From the NCBI GenBank assembly GCA_017469115.1, contig JAFUGY010000147.1:1-48145 (forward strand): a DNA stretch of 48,145 nucleotides, written 5' to 3'. A program made the translations under genes and the position numbers. The notes beneath the pieces were generated by a model that ran no database searches, was not told the origin of the DNA, and was given only the letters and a program-made list of their open reading frames with translations. Below, piece after piece: positions 15,399 to 24,423 of the stretch. Origin of the DNA: Oscillospiraceae bacterium. Its GTDB lineage: Bacteria > Bacillota > Clostridia > Oscillospirales > Oscillospiraceae. Positions within the stretch are counted from its first letter, which is position 1, and each line of letters opens with the position of its first letter.

Positions 15399-16484
15399 CT
15401 ATTCATCCCGTACTTCGGCGACTTTTCGAGCCGGCAAAGTGACCGAAAAGGCAGTGCGACCGTTTTTACTCTCTACGGAAACCTCTCCCCCGTGCAGTTC
15501 AACAACTTTTTGCACAATGGCCAGCCCAATGCCGTTGCCTTCCGTGGCATGAGATTCATCTGCCTGATAAAATTTTTGAAAAATACGACTCGTGCTTTCT
15601 GCCGGGATTTCACTCCCTGAATTAATCACCGAAACCAGAATGTTTTCAGGTTCTTCTGTGACAGTAATCTCCATGCTTCCGCCGTCAGGCGTAAATTTGA
15701 TGGCATTGTCAATCAGATTGATCCAAACCTGCTTCATCAGCTCTTCATTGGCAGTAATGAAATGTTCATCAAAATCAAGGATCAGATCCAGATTTTTCCG
15801 ATCCCATTTCTTTTCCAACATCAGCACGCAAGTACGAATCTGTTCAGACAGGTTATAATCCACCAGATCTGTCAGAATAGACTGATTCTCGACTTTCGTC
15901 AGATTCAGAACATTGGTGGCCATGGCACTTAGCCGCAGTGATTCATCTTCAATAATATTCAGATATTCCGTCTGTTCTTCCGGTGTAAGGCAACCCTTTT
16001 TCAGCAGCTTGGCAAAGCCTGCAATTGAGACAATCGGTGTTTTGAATTCATGTGAAAAATTGTTGATAAAATCGGAGCGCAGCATCTCCGTGCTCTCCAA
16101 CTCTTCAGCCATTTTATTAAAGCTTTCTGTCAATTCCTTTGCCAGCGGATATTTTGCCATTGGGTTCGGAAAGCTCAGGCGGGTTTTAAAGTCACCGGCT
16201 GCGAGGCGATTCAATGCATTGATTATTCCGTTGACCGGGCGAAGCGGAAGCCGGCCGACTGTGCCTGCCAACACTGTACCCGCAAAAATGCTGATCAACG
16301 CCAGAATCAGCAGGAAACTGCTGGTAACGGGCCTGTTCTCGCCAAGCTCCAGAAACCCATGCCGCATCAGGATCAGGATCACCCCGACGATCAGAATCAT
16401 CGTAAGAAGAAGGAAAAGAAAAACCAGACCGGCAAAAAGCAATGTCAAAGAAAGGCGCTGCCTGCGTTCTTCCAGATTTTTCAC
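15399..16484 (-). CDS. Sensor histidine kinase
   Basis: A 361-residue membrane kinase. Two membrane helices at about 10-36 and 53-75 enclose a very short external loop (about 16 residues), so the signal is probably sensed in or at the membrane. A HAMP segment follows (about 76-130), then the HisKA box with phospho-acceptor His in NFSHEFKTPIVS (about 146), and the ATPase domain with N box (WINLIDNAIKF), G1 (PAESTSRIFQKFY region) and G2 (GNGIGLAIV). Its start overlaps the response-regulator stop by 4 bp. Confidence 0.92.
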   Translation of the reverse strand: MKNLEERRQRLSLTLLFAGLVFLFLLLTMILIVGVILILMRHGFLELGENRPVTSSFLLILALISIFAGTVLAGTVGRLPLRPVNGIINALNRLAAGDFKTRLSFPNPMAKYPLAKELTESFNKMAEELESTEMLRSDFINNFSHEFKTPIVSIAGFAKLLKKGCLTPEEQTEYLNIIEDESLRLSAMATNVLNLTKVENQSILTDLVDYNLSEQIRTCVLMLEKKWDRKNLDLILDFDEHFITANEELMKQVWINLIDNAIKFTPDGGSMEITVTEEPENILVSVINSGSEIPAESTSRIFQKFYQADESHATEGNGIGLAIVQKVVELHGGEVSVESKNGRTAFSVTLPARKVAEVRDE

Positions 16485-17155
16485 TCGTTCTTCACCGCCC
16501 TGTATCCCAAACCTCGAACAGACTGGATTTCAAATTCCTTCCATCCTTCAAAGCGTTTGCGAAGACGGCCAATGTGCACGGTCACCGTCTCCCAGCCGGA
16601 TTCACTCTCTGCTCCCCAGATTTCATCCATCAACTGGATGCGTGTAAACGTCTTACCGGGATAACTGAGCAGTTTATAAAGCAAAAGGAACTCTTTTTGC
16701 GGCAGAATCTGTGTCTCACCGTTTTTTGTGACAGACATCGCGTTGTAGTCCAGCACCACATCCCCGATTTCCATTTTTTGCTCACTGGCAATTTTCGCAC
16801 GACGCAAAAGCGCCTTGATGCGAAGGAGCATCTCCTCTTCATCGACGGGCTTGGTCATGTAATCATCCGTCCCAACAAGGAACCCCTGCTTTTTGTCTTC
16901 CGGGAGCTGGCGAGCTGTTACCATGAGGATCGGAAGATCGTTATTGGTGGATCGAAGAAGAGCAGTAAACTCATAGCCATCCATCCGAGGCATCATGATA
17001 TCCAACACCACGAGATCGATATGCTCCCGGTCCATTACGGCAAGTGCTTCTTCCCCATCTCCGGCGACGGAAACCGTATAATGCTCTGCCTCCAGAATTG
17101 CTTTGAAAAGCCTGCGAGTATTTTTATCGTCCTCCACAACCAAAATATGAAACAT
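16481..17155 (-). CDS. OmpR-family response regulator
   Basis: 224 residues from the ATG at 17155, chosen because a GGGGGGAAG ribosome site lies just before it; an in-frame start at 17191 would add 12 residues without support. The receiver domain spans 1-118: acidic pair VVEDD, phospho-Asp in LVVLDIMMPRMDG, Thr in ILMVTAR, Lys in MTKPVD. The winged-helix effector spans about 130-224 (LLSYPGKTFTRIQLMDEIWG, TVHIGRLRKRF). It works with the kinase that overlaps its 3' end. A TTTAG-type tandem box upstream suggests autoregulation. Confidence 0.93.
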   Translation of the reverse strand: MFHILVVEDDKNTRRLFKAILEAEHYTVSVAGDGEEALAVMDREHIDLVVLDIMMPRMDGYEFTALLRSTNNDLPILMVTARQLPEDKKQGFLVGTDDYMTKPVDEEEMLLRIKALLRRAKIASEQKMEIGDVVLDYNAMSVTKNGETQILPQKEFLLLYKLLSYPGKTFTRIQLMDEIWGAESESGWETVTVHIGRLRKRFEGWKEFEIQSVRGLGYRAVKNE

Positions 17156-17197
17156 GCAGCACTTCCCCCCTTCTCTTTCTGAGGGTATCACAGAATT

Positions 17198-17215
17198 CTA
17201 AACACAGAATAAATT
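17198..17215 (-). promoter_or_regulatory. Candidate autoregulatory box of the response regulator
   Basis: Minus strand AATTTATTCTGTGTTTAG, followed by AATTCTGTGATAC. It aligns without gaps to the box and downstream bases before the 13.5-kb hydrolase gene (TTTAG-N8-GATAC in both). Confidence 0.45.
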
Positions 17216-17222
17216 GAACTTG

Positions 17223-18209
17223 CTATCTTGCTTTCCTCGTCTGCCTGTCGGACGAAATTGGAAGGCGTGCCAAGCGATCATCCAGCCGCTCTCTGTTTTT
17301 ATCGATGTTTTCTTTGAGCGACCGCATTTCATCTGTGGCAGACGCATCGTCGTACAGCATGGTAATCAATTGATCCTGATCGTGAATCAGAGAATTTTTA
17401 ATGGATCCCGTGGGCTCCAGCCGATAGGTGATATATTCTTTCCGCTCTTCCAGGCGCTGCTCCATCTTTTCAACACGGTGCTCTGCCACCTTCCGCAGGC
17501 GCTCTGTCTCTGCTTTGATCTCATTCATTCTTGCCAGAATCCGATCGGTTCTATAAAGCACTTCCGGATAGGCATCCGCAAAACGACGGGCAAAAACGGA
17601 GCGGTCCCGGAGGAGCAGCCTCACTTCGCGGCTGATCTCTTCGGTATTGTCTGCTTCGCTGTTCTCGACCCCTGTCTTCACCAGTTTCAAGACAAAGTGA
17701 GAGACAATATAGTCCGCGATAAAAACGGTTGAAAGGGCTCCTGCCGTAATTTCTCTTACGAGTAACGTTATTTTGCCAAACAGCTGAAACAGGAGAGGAT
17801 TGATGACATGAACAATCAGGACTCCACCCAGCCCGAAAAGCACGAGGTTGCCAATCCAGATTCTGCCGTGCAGATTCATCGGCTTCTGGCTGTAATCCCA
17901 CCATCGGGCATGAAAACGTTTTTCCATAAAAAAGCTGGCAAGATATTCCAGAAGACCGCAAAGGACAAAGGAGACGGCAAACGTCGTCCCGAATCCAAAT
18001 TCGATGGGCAAAAGACCTTTTACTACAACGGTAATCAGTGCAGCACCGGAACCGTAAATCGGCAGCCAGGGGCCGGTTAAAAAGCCCCTGTTGATAAAGC
18101 GATGAAACTGAAAATATTTCAGAGTAACCTCAATGCACCAGCCCAAAAACGCATAGGCAAAGAATAACAGAATCAGGTTCAGAATTTCTTCCAAAAGAAT
18201 CTCTTTCAC
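17223..18209 (-). CDS. CmpB-type putative ABC transporter permease family protein
   Basis: 328 residues. The N-terminal 190 residues carry the CmpB (ABC_trans_CmpB) domain with about five membrane helices; typical segments are FAYAFLGWCIEVTLKYF, FINRGFLTGPWLPIYGSGA and RWWDYSQKPMNLHGRI. The C-terminal 130 residues are a charged, helical cytosolic region (EVLYRTDRILARMNEIKAETERLRKV). Despite the family name no transport partner is known, and no ABC ATPase is nearby. It ends 67 bp before the response-regulator start. Confidence 0.8.
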   Translation of the reverse strand: MKEILLEEILNLILLFFAYAFLGWCIEVTLKYFQFHRFINRGFLTGPWLPIYGSGAALITVVVKGLLPIEFGFGTTFAVSFVLCGLLEYLASFFMEKRFHARWWDYSQKPMNLHGRIWIGNLVLFGLGGVLIVHVINPLLFQLFGKITLLVREITAGALSTVFIADYIVSHFVLKLVKTGVENSEADNTEEISREVRLLLRDRSVFARRFADAYPEVLYRTDRILARMNEIKAETERLRKVAEHRVEKMEQRLEERKEYITYRLEPTGSIKNSLIHDQDQLITMLYDDASATDEMRSLKENIDKNRERLDDRLARLPISSDRQTRKAR

Positions 18210-18283
18210 GGGAATCCTCCTTCTCTCCCGAACAAAACGTATACTCTCCTCTGATTTTACCTCAGATCCGAAAATCAGGCAAA

Positions 18284-18829
18284 TTACAGATCAGAAGAAA
18301 TGCTTAAAATCTGCCGGATTTCGGCAAGATTCTGTGCGAAATAGATCCCTTGCTGTTTTTCTGCGGTAGAAAGCCCTTTGGCTATCATGTGATTCAAAAG
18401 GCTCTTCAGCCCTTCATAATATCCGTGCAGATTGTAAAGAATGCAGGGGGCTTTCAGATCTTTCAGCGCAACACCGGACATGACTTCGGCAATCTCCTCA
18501 AGCGTTCCGGTGCCTCCCGGAAAGGCGATAAAAGCCTCCCCCAGCTCCATCATTTTTCTCTTCCGCTCGGGAATATCCGCCGTCACGATCAGCTCCGTAA
18601 TATCATCATACAGGAAGCCTTCATCAATGAACCGCTGCGGCTCCACGCCGATGACGGTTCCGCCCGCCAGGAGAACGCTCTCTGCCAGTTCTCCCATCAG
18701 GCCGGATTTGGAGCCACCGTAGACGAGGGAGCTGCCGCTCTCTCCAATCCACGTGCCAAGTTCCCGGACAGCAGCTTTCAGCGCAGGGTCATTGCCTTCA
18801 TTTGCTCCGAGATAGACTGTTATTCTCAT
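18284..18829 (-). CDS. LOG family protein (TIGR00730)
   Basis: 181 residues from the ATG at 18829, supported by AGGAGA 5 bases upstream; a longer frame reaches 18865. Rossmann-like fold with the family signatures LVYGGSKSGLMGELAESVL (about 36-55) and the nucleotide-binding PGGTGTLEEI (about 104-113), preceded by RKRKMMELGEAFIAFP. Relatives cleave ribose-5-phosphate from nucleoside monophosphates (LONELY GUY activity). The role in this bacterium is not known. Confidence 0.9.
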   Translation of the reverse strand: MRITVYLGANEGNDPALKAAVRELGTWIGESGSSLVYGGSKSGLMGELAESVLLAGGTVIGVEPQRFIDEGFLYDDITELIVTADIPERKRKMMELGEAFIAFPGGTGTLEEIAEVMSGVALKDLKAPCILYNLHGYYEGLKSLLNHMIAKGLSTAEKQQGIYFAQNLAEIRQILSISSDL

Positions 18830-18944
18830 ACCGTTCTCCTGTCTCCTGTTTTTTCCAATTTTCATGTTGCTTTATTATAGGAGATTTCCTCAAACCCGTC
18901 AACACCGGAGCAGATAACCCTCCACGGCAAGCCTCTTTTTTCTC

Positions 18945-18973
18945 TTGCGACATTTTCCCGCTTGCTGTATAGT
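18945..18973 (+). promoter_or_regulatory. Sigma-A promoter for the 19.0-kb esterase
   Basis: TTGCGA (18945-18950), 17-bp spacer, TATAGT (18968-18973), 31 bp before the ATG, which is preceded by GAGGAGG. Confidence 0.7.
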
Positions 18974-19003
18974 AGGATCAAATGATTTGCGAGGAGGTAT
19001 CCC

Positions 19004-19885
19004 ATGTCGATTACAAGTATGTTTCTCCGTGCAAGCTTCAAACGCGGTGATGACAAACGCGACGCCGGCCTGACGACACCGAATGACATCGTCCGGTATG
19101 ACAACATTTCATACGGACCTTACGGGGATTGGAATCTGCTGGATGTTTATCGCCCGAGAAACGTGAAGGAAGAGTTGCCGGTCATCGTCAGCGTACACGG
19201 CGGGGGCTGGGTATATGGGGATAAGGAGCGATATCAATACTACTGCATGAGCCTTGCCCAACAAGGATTCGCCGTTGTCAATTACACCTATCGGCTCGCA
19301 CCAAAATATAAATTCCCGGCTTCTCTGGAGGATACAAACAACGTATTCCGCTGGGTGCTGGACAACCGCGCCGCTTATGGATTCGACTGCAGGCATGTGT
19401 TTGCCGTCGGTGACAGCGCCGGCGCGCATAACCTCGGATTATATAGCTGCATCTGCACCAACGAGGCCTATGCCGGAACTTTTCCCTTTTCTCCGCCGGA
19501 AGGATTTGTACCCACCGCAATTGCCCTGAACTGCGGAATTTATGAGATGAAAAAAGGAAAGAAAAAAGACCTGACTGCCCGCCTGATGGCAGACTTTATG
19601 CCGAATAAAGGCTCGGAAGATGAAATGAAGCAGATCAGCGTAACCGACCACCTGTTACCGGGTTTCCCTCCCTGCTTTCTCATGACATGTGAAGGAGACT
19701 TTCTCGCCGCAGCAGCCCCGCCCATGGAAGAGGCACTGAAGAAAAACAGTGTGCCGGTCCGTTACCAATATTACGGGGATCCGGATCATGTGCTCGGGCA
19801 TGTATTTCACTGCAATATCCGTCTGCCGGATGCACAACAGTGCAACCGGGATGAATGTGAATGGTTTAAGACTTTTCTTACCTGA
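19004..19885 (+). CDS. Alpha/beta hydrolase (hormone-sensitive-lipase-like esterase)
   Basis: A 293-residue cytosolic esterase. The oxyanion-hole motif VHGGGWVYGDKERYQYY lies near residue 64, and the nucleophile elbow is GDSAG (about 138-142). The later Asp/His candidates are in MTCEGDFLA and DPDHVLGHVF. The HGGGW plus GDSAG pair places it in the HSL/BD-FAE esterase group. No signal peptide is seen. It is monocistronic, with its own promoter and terminator. Confidence 0.87.
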   Translation: MSITSMFLRASFKRGDDKRDAGLTTPNDIVRYDNISYGPYGDWNLLDVYRPRNVKEELPVIVSVHGGGWVYGDKERYQYYCMSLAQQGFAVVNYTYRLAPKYKFPASLEDTNNVFRWVLDNRAAYGFDCRHVFAVGDSAGAHNLGLYSCICTNEAYAGTFPFSPPEGFVPTAIALNCGIYEMKKGKKKDLTARLMADFMPNKGSEDEMKQISVTDHLLPGFPPCFLMTCEGDFLAAAAPPMEEALKKNSVPVRYQYYGDPDHVLGHVFHCNIRLPDAQQCNRDECEWFKTFLT

Positions 19886-19899
19886 AAAGCCCATGTATG

Positions 19900-19939
19900 A
19901 CAAAGCCGCTTCTCACACCGGATGTGGAAGCGGTTTTGT
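19900..19939 (+). terminator. Intrinsic terminator after the esterase
   Basis: Stem ACAAAGCCGCTTC...CACA pairing with TGTGGAAGCGGTTTTGT across a short loop, with a T run in the 3' arm. Confidence 0.7.
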
Positions 19940-19967
19940 ATTATAATAAGATTCTTTGACGAAAATT

Positions 19968-20750
19968 TCAGTCAATATGGATGATCTGTTTGGTCAAATC
20001 CATTGCTTTTACATTGGGATTCGGGAAGCGTTCCCGCTTCTCTGTGATTTTTCCCACATTGATCGCCTGCTTTGGGCAATACTGCACACAGCTCAGGCAT
20101 CCGATACAGTCAGACCCGAAAACAGGCTTCGTATCGATCAGATAAATGTTGTGCATCGGGCAGATTTTTGCGCAAGTCCCGCATCCGATACAATCACTGT
20201 TTGCCTGGAATTTCTTTGCCCGTTTGGAGTGCATTCCGGAGAATGCTTTGCTTTCCGCTGCAAAGAATGCTTTTTTCGGTGGCTTTTTCTCACTGCGCTT
20301 TCCTTCTCTGACGGCAAGCCCTACCTCAACAGCTTTCCGATTCACCCGCTCCTGTGCTTTCTCCGGAGATGTTGGAGGTAGGCAAAGGGAATGAGGCATC
20401 AGCCAGATGCAGGTGGAATGGTTGGAAATCATATTCCAGTAATCCAGCCCGACGATCTCATCAATCTTATGCAGGCCGCAGCCCATGTACCCGGCAAACT
20501 GTTCCACGGCAAACTTATAGGCATCCGGTGCTATCCGGATTGCCTTGATGTATTCTTCCACATGGCCGGGCAGCCCGCCGCCGTAGCAGGGGAACACAAA
20601 CCCTACTCGCTTCGCTTCGGTTGCATCCGTTTTTACCGGGAAACTGCGCATCATGACGATATCCGTATCGCCGAGATAAGAGGCGATCGTTTTTGCCATA
20701 TTCAGGCAATGCCCGGATCCGGAGTAACAGTAGATGATATTTTCACTCAT
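19968..20750 (-). CDS. EFR1-family flavodoxin/ferredoxin protein
   Basis: 260 residues. A flavodoxin-like domain (residues 1-150, FMN loop YCYSGSGHCLNMAK and GFVFPCYGGGLP) is followed by a basic linker and two [4Fe-4S] ferredoxin motifs: CIGCGTCAKICP (about 188-199) and CIGCLSCVQYCP (about 217-228). It should shuttle electrons in the cytosol of an anaerobe; the partner is unknown. It starts 43 bp after the hybrid kinase stop and may be co-transcribed with it. Confidence 0.9.
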   Translation of the reverse strand: MSENIIYCYSGSGHCLNMAKTIASYLGDTDIVMMRSFPVKTDATEAKRVGFVFPCYGGGLPGHVEEYIKAIRIAPDAYKFAVEQFAGYMGCGLHKIDEIVGLDYWNMISNHSTCIWLMPHSLCLPPTSPEKAQERVNRKAVEVGLAVREGKRSEKKPPKKAFFAAESKAFSGMHSKRAKKFQANSDCIGCGTCAKICPMHNIYLIDTKPVFGSDCIGCLSCVQYCPKQAINVGKITEKRERFPNPNVKAMDLTKQIIHID

Positions 20751-20793
20751 TGTCTTTCCTTTCCATCTCTTGAATATTTTTTTATCTCATCTC

Positions 20794-23700
20794 TTATTTG
20801 ATCAGGCTCTCCAGCGTTTCAAACAGGTTTTCAGGCTCTACCGGTTTGCTCAGATGTGCATCCAACCCTGCCTGCATGCTGCGCTGGACGTCTTCGTCAA
20901 AAGCATTGGCCGTCAGCGCAATGATGGGAATCGACCTTGCATCGCTCCGGTCAAGCCCGCGAATGGTTCGGGTTGCTTCCAGCCCATCCATCTCCGGCAT
21001 CCGCATATCCATGAGGATCGCGTCATAATATCCTTTCTCATGGCTGCGGAACATCTCCACCGCAACAGCACCATTTTCAGCGTGTTCTACTTCCATCTCC
21101 CGCATGGAAAGAACCATCATCATGATTTCTGCATTGACCAGAACATCCTCGGCAAGCAAGATGCGGCGACCCTTCAGATCGACGGTATCCCGCACCAGTT
21201 TTTCATTTTTCTTTTTGAACGCTTCCCGGAATTCATCCATCACCGTGCCGGCGAAAAGCGGTTTTGCAGCAAAGGTATCAACCCCGGCTTCGCGCGCCTC
21301 CTCTTCGACGTCTTCCCAATTATAGGAAGTGAGAATGATGATGGGCGTATCCGACCCGACAATGGCACGAATCTGCCTTGTTGTTTCTACCCCGTCCATC
21401 TCCGGCATTTTCCAGTCAACCAGAATCAGGTTATAATCCTCTCTGCGGGCATGGCGCATTTTCACCATCTCTACAGCTTCTCTGCCGGAGGTTACCATTT
21501 CACAGCTGATGCCGACCTGCCCGAGAATGACTTCTGCATGCTCACAGGCGATTCGGTCATCATCAACGACAAGGACACTCATCTCATGGGGGCGAAGCTC
21601 AAAATCATTCTCCTTTGCCGTCTGATGATCCGCCTGTGTCAGTGTAATCGTCACGACGAAGGTAGTACCCTTCCCCTTTTCGCTTTCCACTTCGATGGTG
21701 CCGTTCATCAGCTCCACAATACTTTTGGTGATGGGCATACCCAGCCCTGTGCTGCCATATTTATTTGTGGTAGAGGAATCTTCCTGGCTGAAAGCATCAA
21801 ACAGCTTTGGGAGATATTCCCGGCTCATGCCGATGCCCGTATCGCGAATGGTAAAGCGGAGCGTTGCCTTTTTGTCCATCCGGACAACATCTTCGATCTC
21901 AAAGGACACTGTACCGCCCTCCGGAGTAAACTTTACAGCATTGCCCAGAATATTGATCATCACCTGGCGCAGTTTCATATCGTCACCGATATAATACTCG
22001 TCAATTTGTCCTTTTGTCCGGCATTCGTAATGCAGGCCTTTATCCCGGCACTGGCCGCTGATGATGGTATTCACCTGCTCCAATGCTTTGGAGAAAGAGA
22101 ACTCCTCGTTTTTAATCGTCAACCGGCCGGACTCAATGCGGCTCATATCCAGAATGTCGTTAATAATGTTGAGCAGGTGATGGGCAGAAGTGCCGATTTT
22201 TTCCAGATACTCCCGGGTTTGCGCGGAAATAGCAGAGTCGTTCAGCGCAATATTGTCCAGCCCGATGATTGCGTTCATCGGTGTGCGGATTTCATGGCTC
22301 ATGTTACTGAGAAAAGCTGTTTTTGCCTTGTTTGCCGCTTCCGCTTCCCGCAAAGCCTCTTGCAGAGCCTGATTCTGCTCCATGCTCTTTCTGGTCTCCA
22401 GATCCACATCCACAAAACAGGCACCCACCGCATGAACAAGATAGTCTTTGCGGTCTTCCGGATGTCTCACGCCGGCGAAGCGAACTTCTTCCCACGTATC
22501 CCTGTCATGGCGATGCACCATATACCGATAGGCGATGACTCTCTGTTCTTTCAGCTTTGCTTTGATGATTTCCGGCTGAATGAATTTTAAGAACTCCTCC
22601 AGATACTCTTCTTTGATGTATTCTCTGGCATAAGTTGTTACGGCGGAGAGATAATTGAATCGTTCTCCGACTTTGAAGCCATTCTCTACATCTTCATGTG
22701 CCTGATAGCAAACACCGTGGTCTTTGTCCAGATCAAGGTAATAAACACTCCAATAATCGGAAGCCAGCGCCGTAATCATACGGTTCTGTTCTTCCTGTTG
22801 CTGCTTCTGAGCCAGCAGTTCATTCTGCAGCGCCAGCTGGCGCTCCATCTCTTCCCGCTTGACGCGGTTTTCCGCATCAGTGGTTTCCTTTTCGATTGTT
22901 AACTTCGCATTTCGGCGTGCCTGACGAAGAATATAAGTAAACAATCCGAGCAGGATAACAATTGTCGCTACCGTCTGGTTCATACTCCTCCGAATAATCC
23001 CGTTGGAGATTGTGCTGATATTCCTGCTGATCACGCTTTCCCGAATCAGGTAAGTAAGAAACCAGTCCGTCCCTGTTACGGGGACATAGGAAATCGTTTC
23101 GCGAATTCCGTTATAGGTAAAGGACGTAACCCCCCGATTGCCTTCTTCAAAATCCCGCACAATGGTTTCATGGGAGTATCCCGGCTCGTAAACCGCATGC
23201 GCCAGAGCCTCCAGGAGATTATCCTCTTCGGCGAGGCCACCCAGAACGGTATTGCTGAGAGCGACGCCGCTGCTTGTATAGATGTTGCAGAATGTTGCGC
23301 CATCTTCCTGTGCATTCATAGAGACGCCGGAGAGCATTTCCTCCATATCAATCTCCATGAAGCAAACCACAAGGTCTTTCCCCTGAAAAGACATGTGGAC
23401 CGGCACTGCAATAATGACTTTCTTATCTTCACTCTCCAGATTTTTGAGGGAGATTTCCGGCCCCTCCAGCTTCAAATAGTCAAACTGATACTGCTCAATG
23501 TCCGTCTGGTAACCCTGCGAGGTATAAATCAGGCCATCTGTATCCACAAAGGCAAACTTCTCCAGCACAAAAAGCCGTTTCATTTTCGCCTGATATGCCT
23601 GAAGGTGTTCCAGGTCACTCAGATCATCCTCCGTCATCAGCTCCAGGGCAGTATTTATGACGTCAATCTTATCCTGCAAATTTACCGCTACAACCTGCTC

Positions 23701-23871
23701 CCGCCGGCCTGCCAGTTCATCCAGGTACAGAAGGCTGACAGAACGGACGGCAGACTCCGTATCCATTTTTGCTCTGTGACCCACCCATAACGTGCCGAAG
23801 ACGAGGATGGCCACCAGGGCGATCCCCCCGATGGCAGCTATGAGAGTAGTCCGGCTCTTTCTGTTTTCCAT
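20794..23871 (-). CDS. Hybrid sensor histidine kinase with two receiver domains
   Basis: 1025 residues from the ATG at 23871 (MENRKS); the frame stays open to a TTG at 23901. Order: membrane helix at about 9-29, extracytoplasmic sensor of about 260 residues (Cache-like), second helix (TVATIVILLGLFTYIL), coiled coil, a PAS-like region, HisKA with FLSNMSHEIRTPMNAI, HATPase with DTGIGMSREYLPKLFDAFSQED, receiver 1 (VLVVDDD, LVDWKMPEMDG) and receiver 2 (ILLAEDV, LMDMRMPEMDG). No HPt domain is present, so the phosphorelay must use another protein or the second receiver acts directly. It follows a truncated SARP-like gene. Confidence 0.92.
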   Translation of the reverse strand: MENRKSRTTLIAAIGGIALVAILVFGTLWVGHRAKMDTESAVRSVSLLYLDELAGRREQVVAVNLQDKIDVINTALELMTEDDLSDLEHLQAYQAKMKRLFVLEKFAFVDTDGLIYTSQGYQTDIEQYQFDYLKLEGPEISLKNLESEDKKVIIAVPVHMSFQGKDLVVCFMEIDMEEMLSGVSMNAQEDGATFCNIYTSSGVALSNTVLGGLAEEDNLLEALAHAVYEPGYSHETIVRDFEEGNRGVTSFTYNGIRETISYVPVTGTDWFLTYLIRESVISRNISTISNGIIRRSMNQTVATIVILLGLFTYILRQARRNAKLTIEKETTDAENRVKREEMERQLALQNELLAQKQQQEEQNRMITALASDYWSVYYLDLDKDHGVCYQAHEDVENGFKVGERFNYLSAVTTYAREYIKEEYLEEFLKFIQPEIIKAKLKEQRVIAYRYMVHRHDRDTWEEVRFAGVRHPEDRKDYLVHAVGACFVDVDLETRKSMEQNQALQEALREAEAANKAKTAFLSNMSHEIRTPMNAIIGLDNIALNDSAISAQTREYLEKIGTSAHHLLNIINDILDMSRIESGRLTIKNEEFSFSKALEQVNTIISGQCRDKGLHYECRTKGQIDEYYIGDDMKLRQVMINILGNAVKFTPEGGTVSFEIEDVVRMDKKATLRFTIRDTGIGMSREYLPKLFDAFSQEDSSTTNKYGSTGLGMPITKSIVELMNGTIEVESEKGKGTTFVVTITLTQADHQTAKENDFELRPHEMSVLVVDDDRIACEHAEVILGQVGISCEMVTSGREAVEMVKMRHARREDYNLILVDWKMPEMDGVETTRQIRAIVGSDTPIIILTSYNWEDVEEEAREAGVDTFAAKPLFAGTVMDEFREAFKKKNEKLVRDTVDLKGRRILLAEDVLVNAEIMMMVLSMREMEVEHAENGAVAVEMFRSHEKGYYDAILMDMRMPEMDGLEATRTIRGLDRSDARSIPIIALTANAFDEDVQRSMQAGLDAHLSKPVEPENLFETLESLIK

Positions 23872-23943
23872 AACTTCGTACCAACCCTGTGATTTCAGCA
23901 AATATTTCTTAATATTCTATGATAATCCGAACATAATTTCAAG

Positions 23944-24423
23944 TCAGAAATGAAACAATGTTCCTTTATTTCTGTGGAAACGGATTCTATCAATGTGTAA
24001 CAAAATAAAGATTCTATGAGCCTTTGTGAGAGTAGTACAGATTGTCTTTATTTCCTCTACATCAATAGAAAGATCTGGGAAACTCTTCCAGGAATAAGCC
24101 CCACGCTCAGAAGCAATACACTCTCCGAGTCCCGGAGAAAGCATATTCAGATATTGCCGTGTCCGACAAACGAGAGTTTTCAGCCTGATCTTCTCCCGTT
24201 GTTTTCTATTTTTTTCTTCCTCCGGATCCATACCGACTGTATCATGATGCCACAGTTCTTCTCTCAGAACATCTGTTTGAACCGTCTGACCTTCCGCCAG
24301 GATCAACAATTCCAAAAGGCTGACACCTTTGGGCGAAAGCGTCATCAGCTCTTCATGAATCTTCCCATCTATTTCGATTACGAAGTGCCCCATCAAACGG
24401 ATCTCTACCTTTTTCTGTTCCAT
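23944..24423 (-). CDS. Truncated SARP/BTAD-type winged-helix regulator
   Basis: 159 residues. Residues 5-130 are a winged-helix DNA-binding domain of the SARP type (RLMGHFVIEIDGK, LSPKGVSLLELLIL, VQTDVLREELW, LKTLVCRTRQYLNML, IASERGAYSW). Such proteins normally continue into a long BTAD tetratricopeptide domain. Here the family-like sequence stops at DVEEIKTICTTL and is followed by about 27 residues of unrelated basic sequence. No other frame continues the homology, so the 3' part has been lost rather than frameshifted. It may still bind DNA or may be a decaying gene. It lies 43-73 bp before the hybrid kinase. Confidence 0.5.
   Translation of the reverse strand: MEQKKVEIRLMGHFVIEIDGKIHEELMTLSPKGVSLLELLILAEGQTVQTDVLREELWHHDTVGMDPEEEKNRKQREKIRLKTLVCRTRQYLNMLSPGLGECIASERGAYSWKSFPDLSIDVEEIKTICTTLTKAHRIFILLHIDRIRFHRNKGTLFHF

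Noticed and set aside
20734-22590. 618-residue plus-strand open frame
   Set aside because: Antisense to the hybrid kinase; composition rich in His, Phe and Cys with no recognisable domain.
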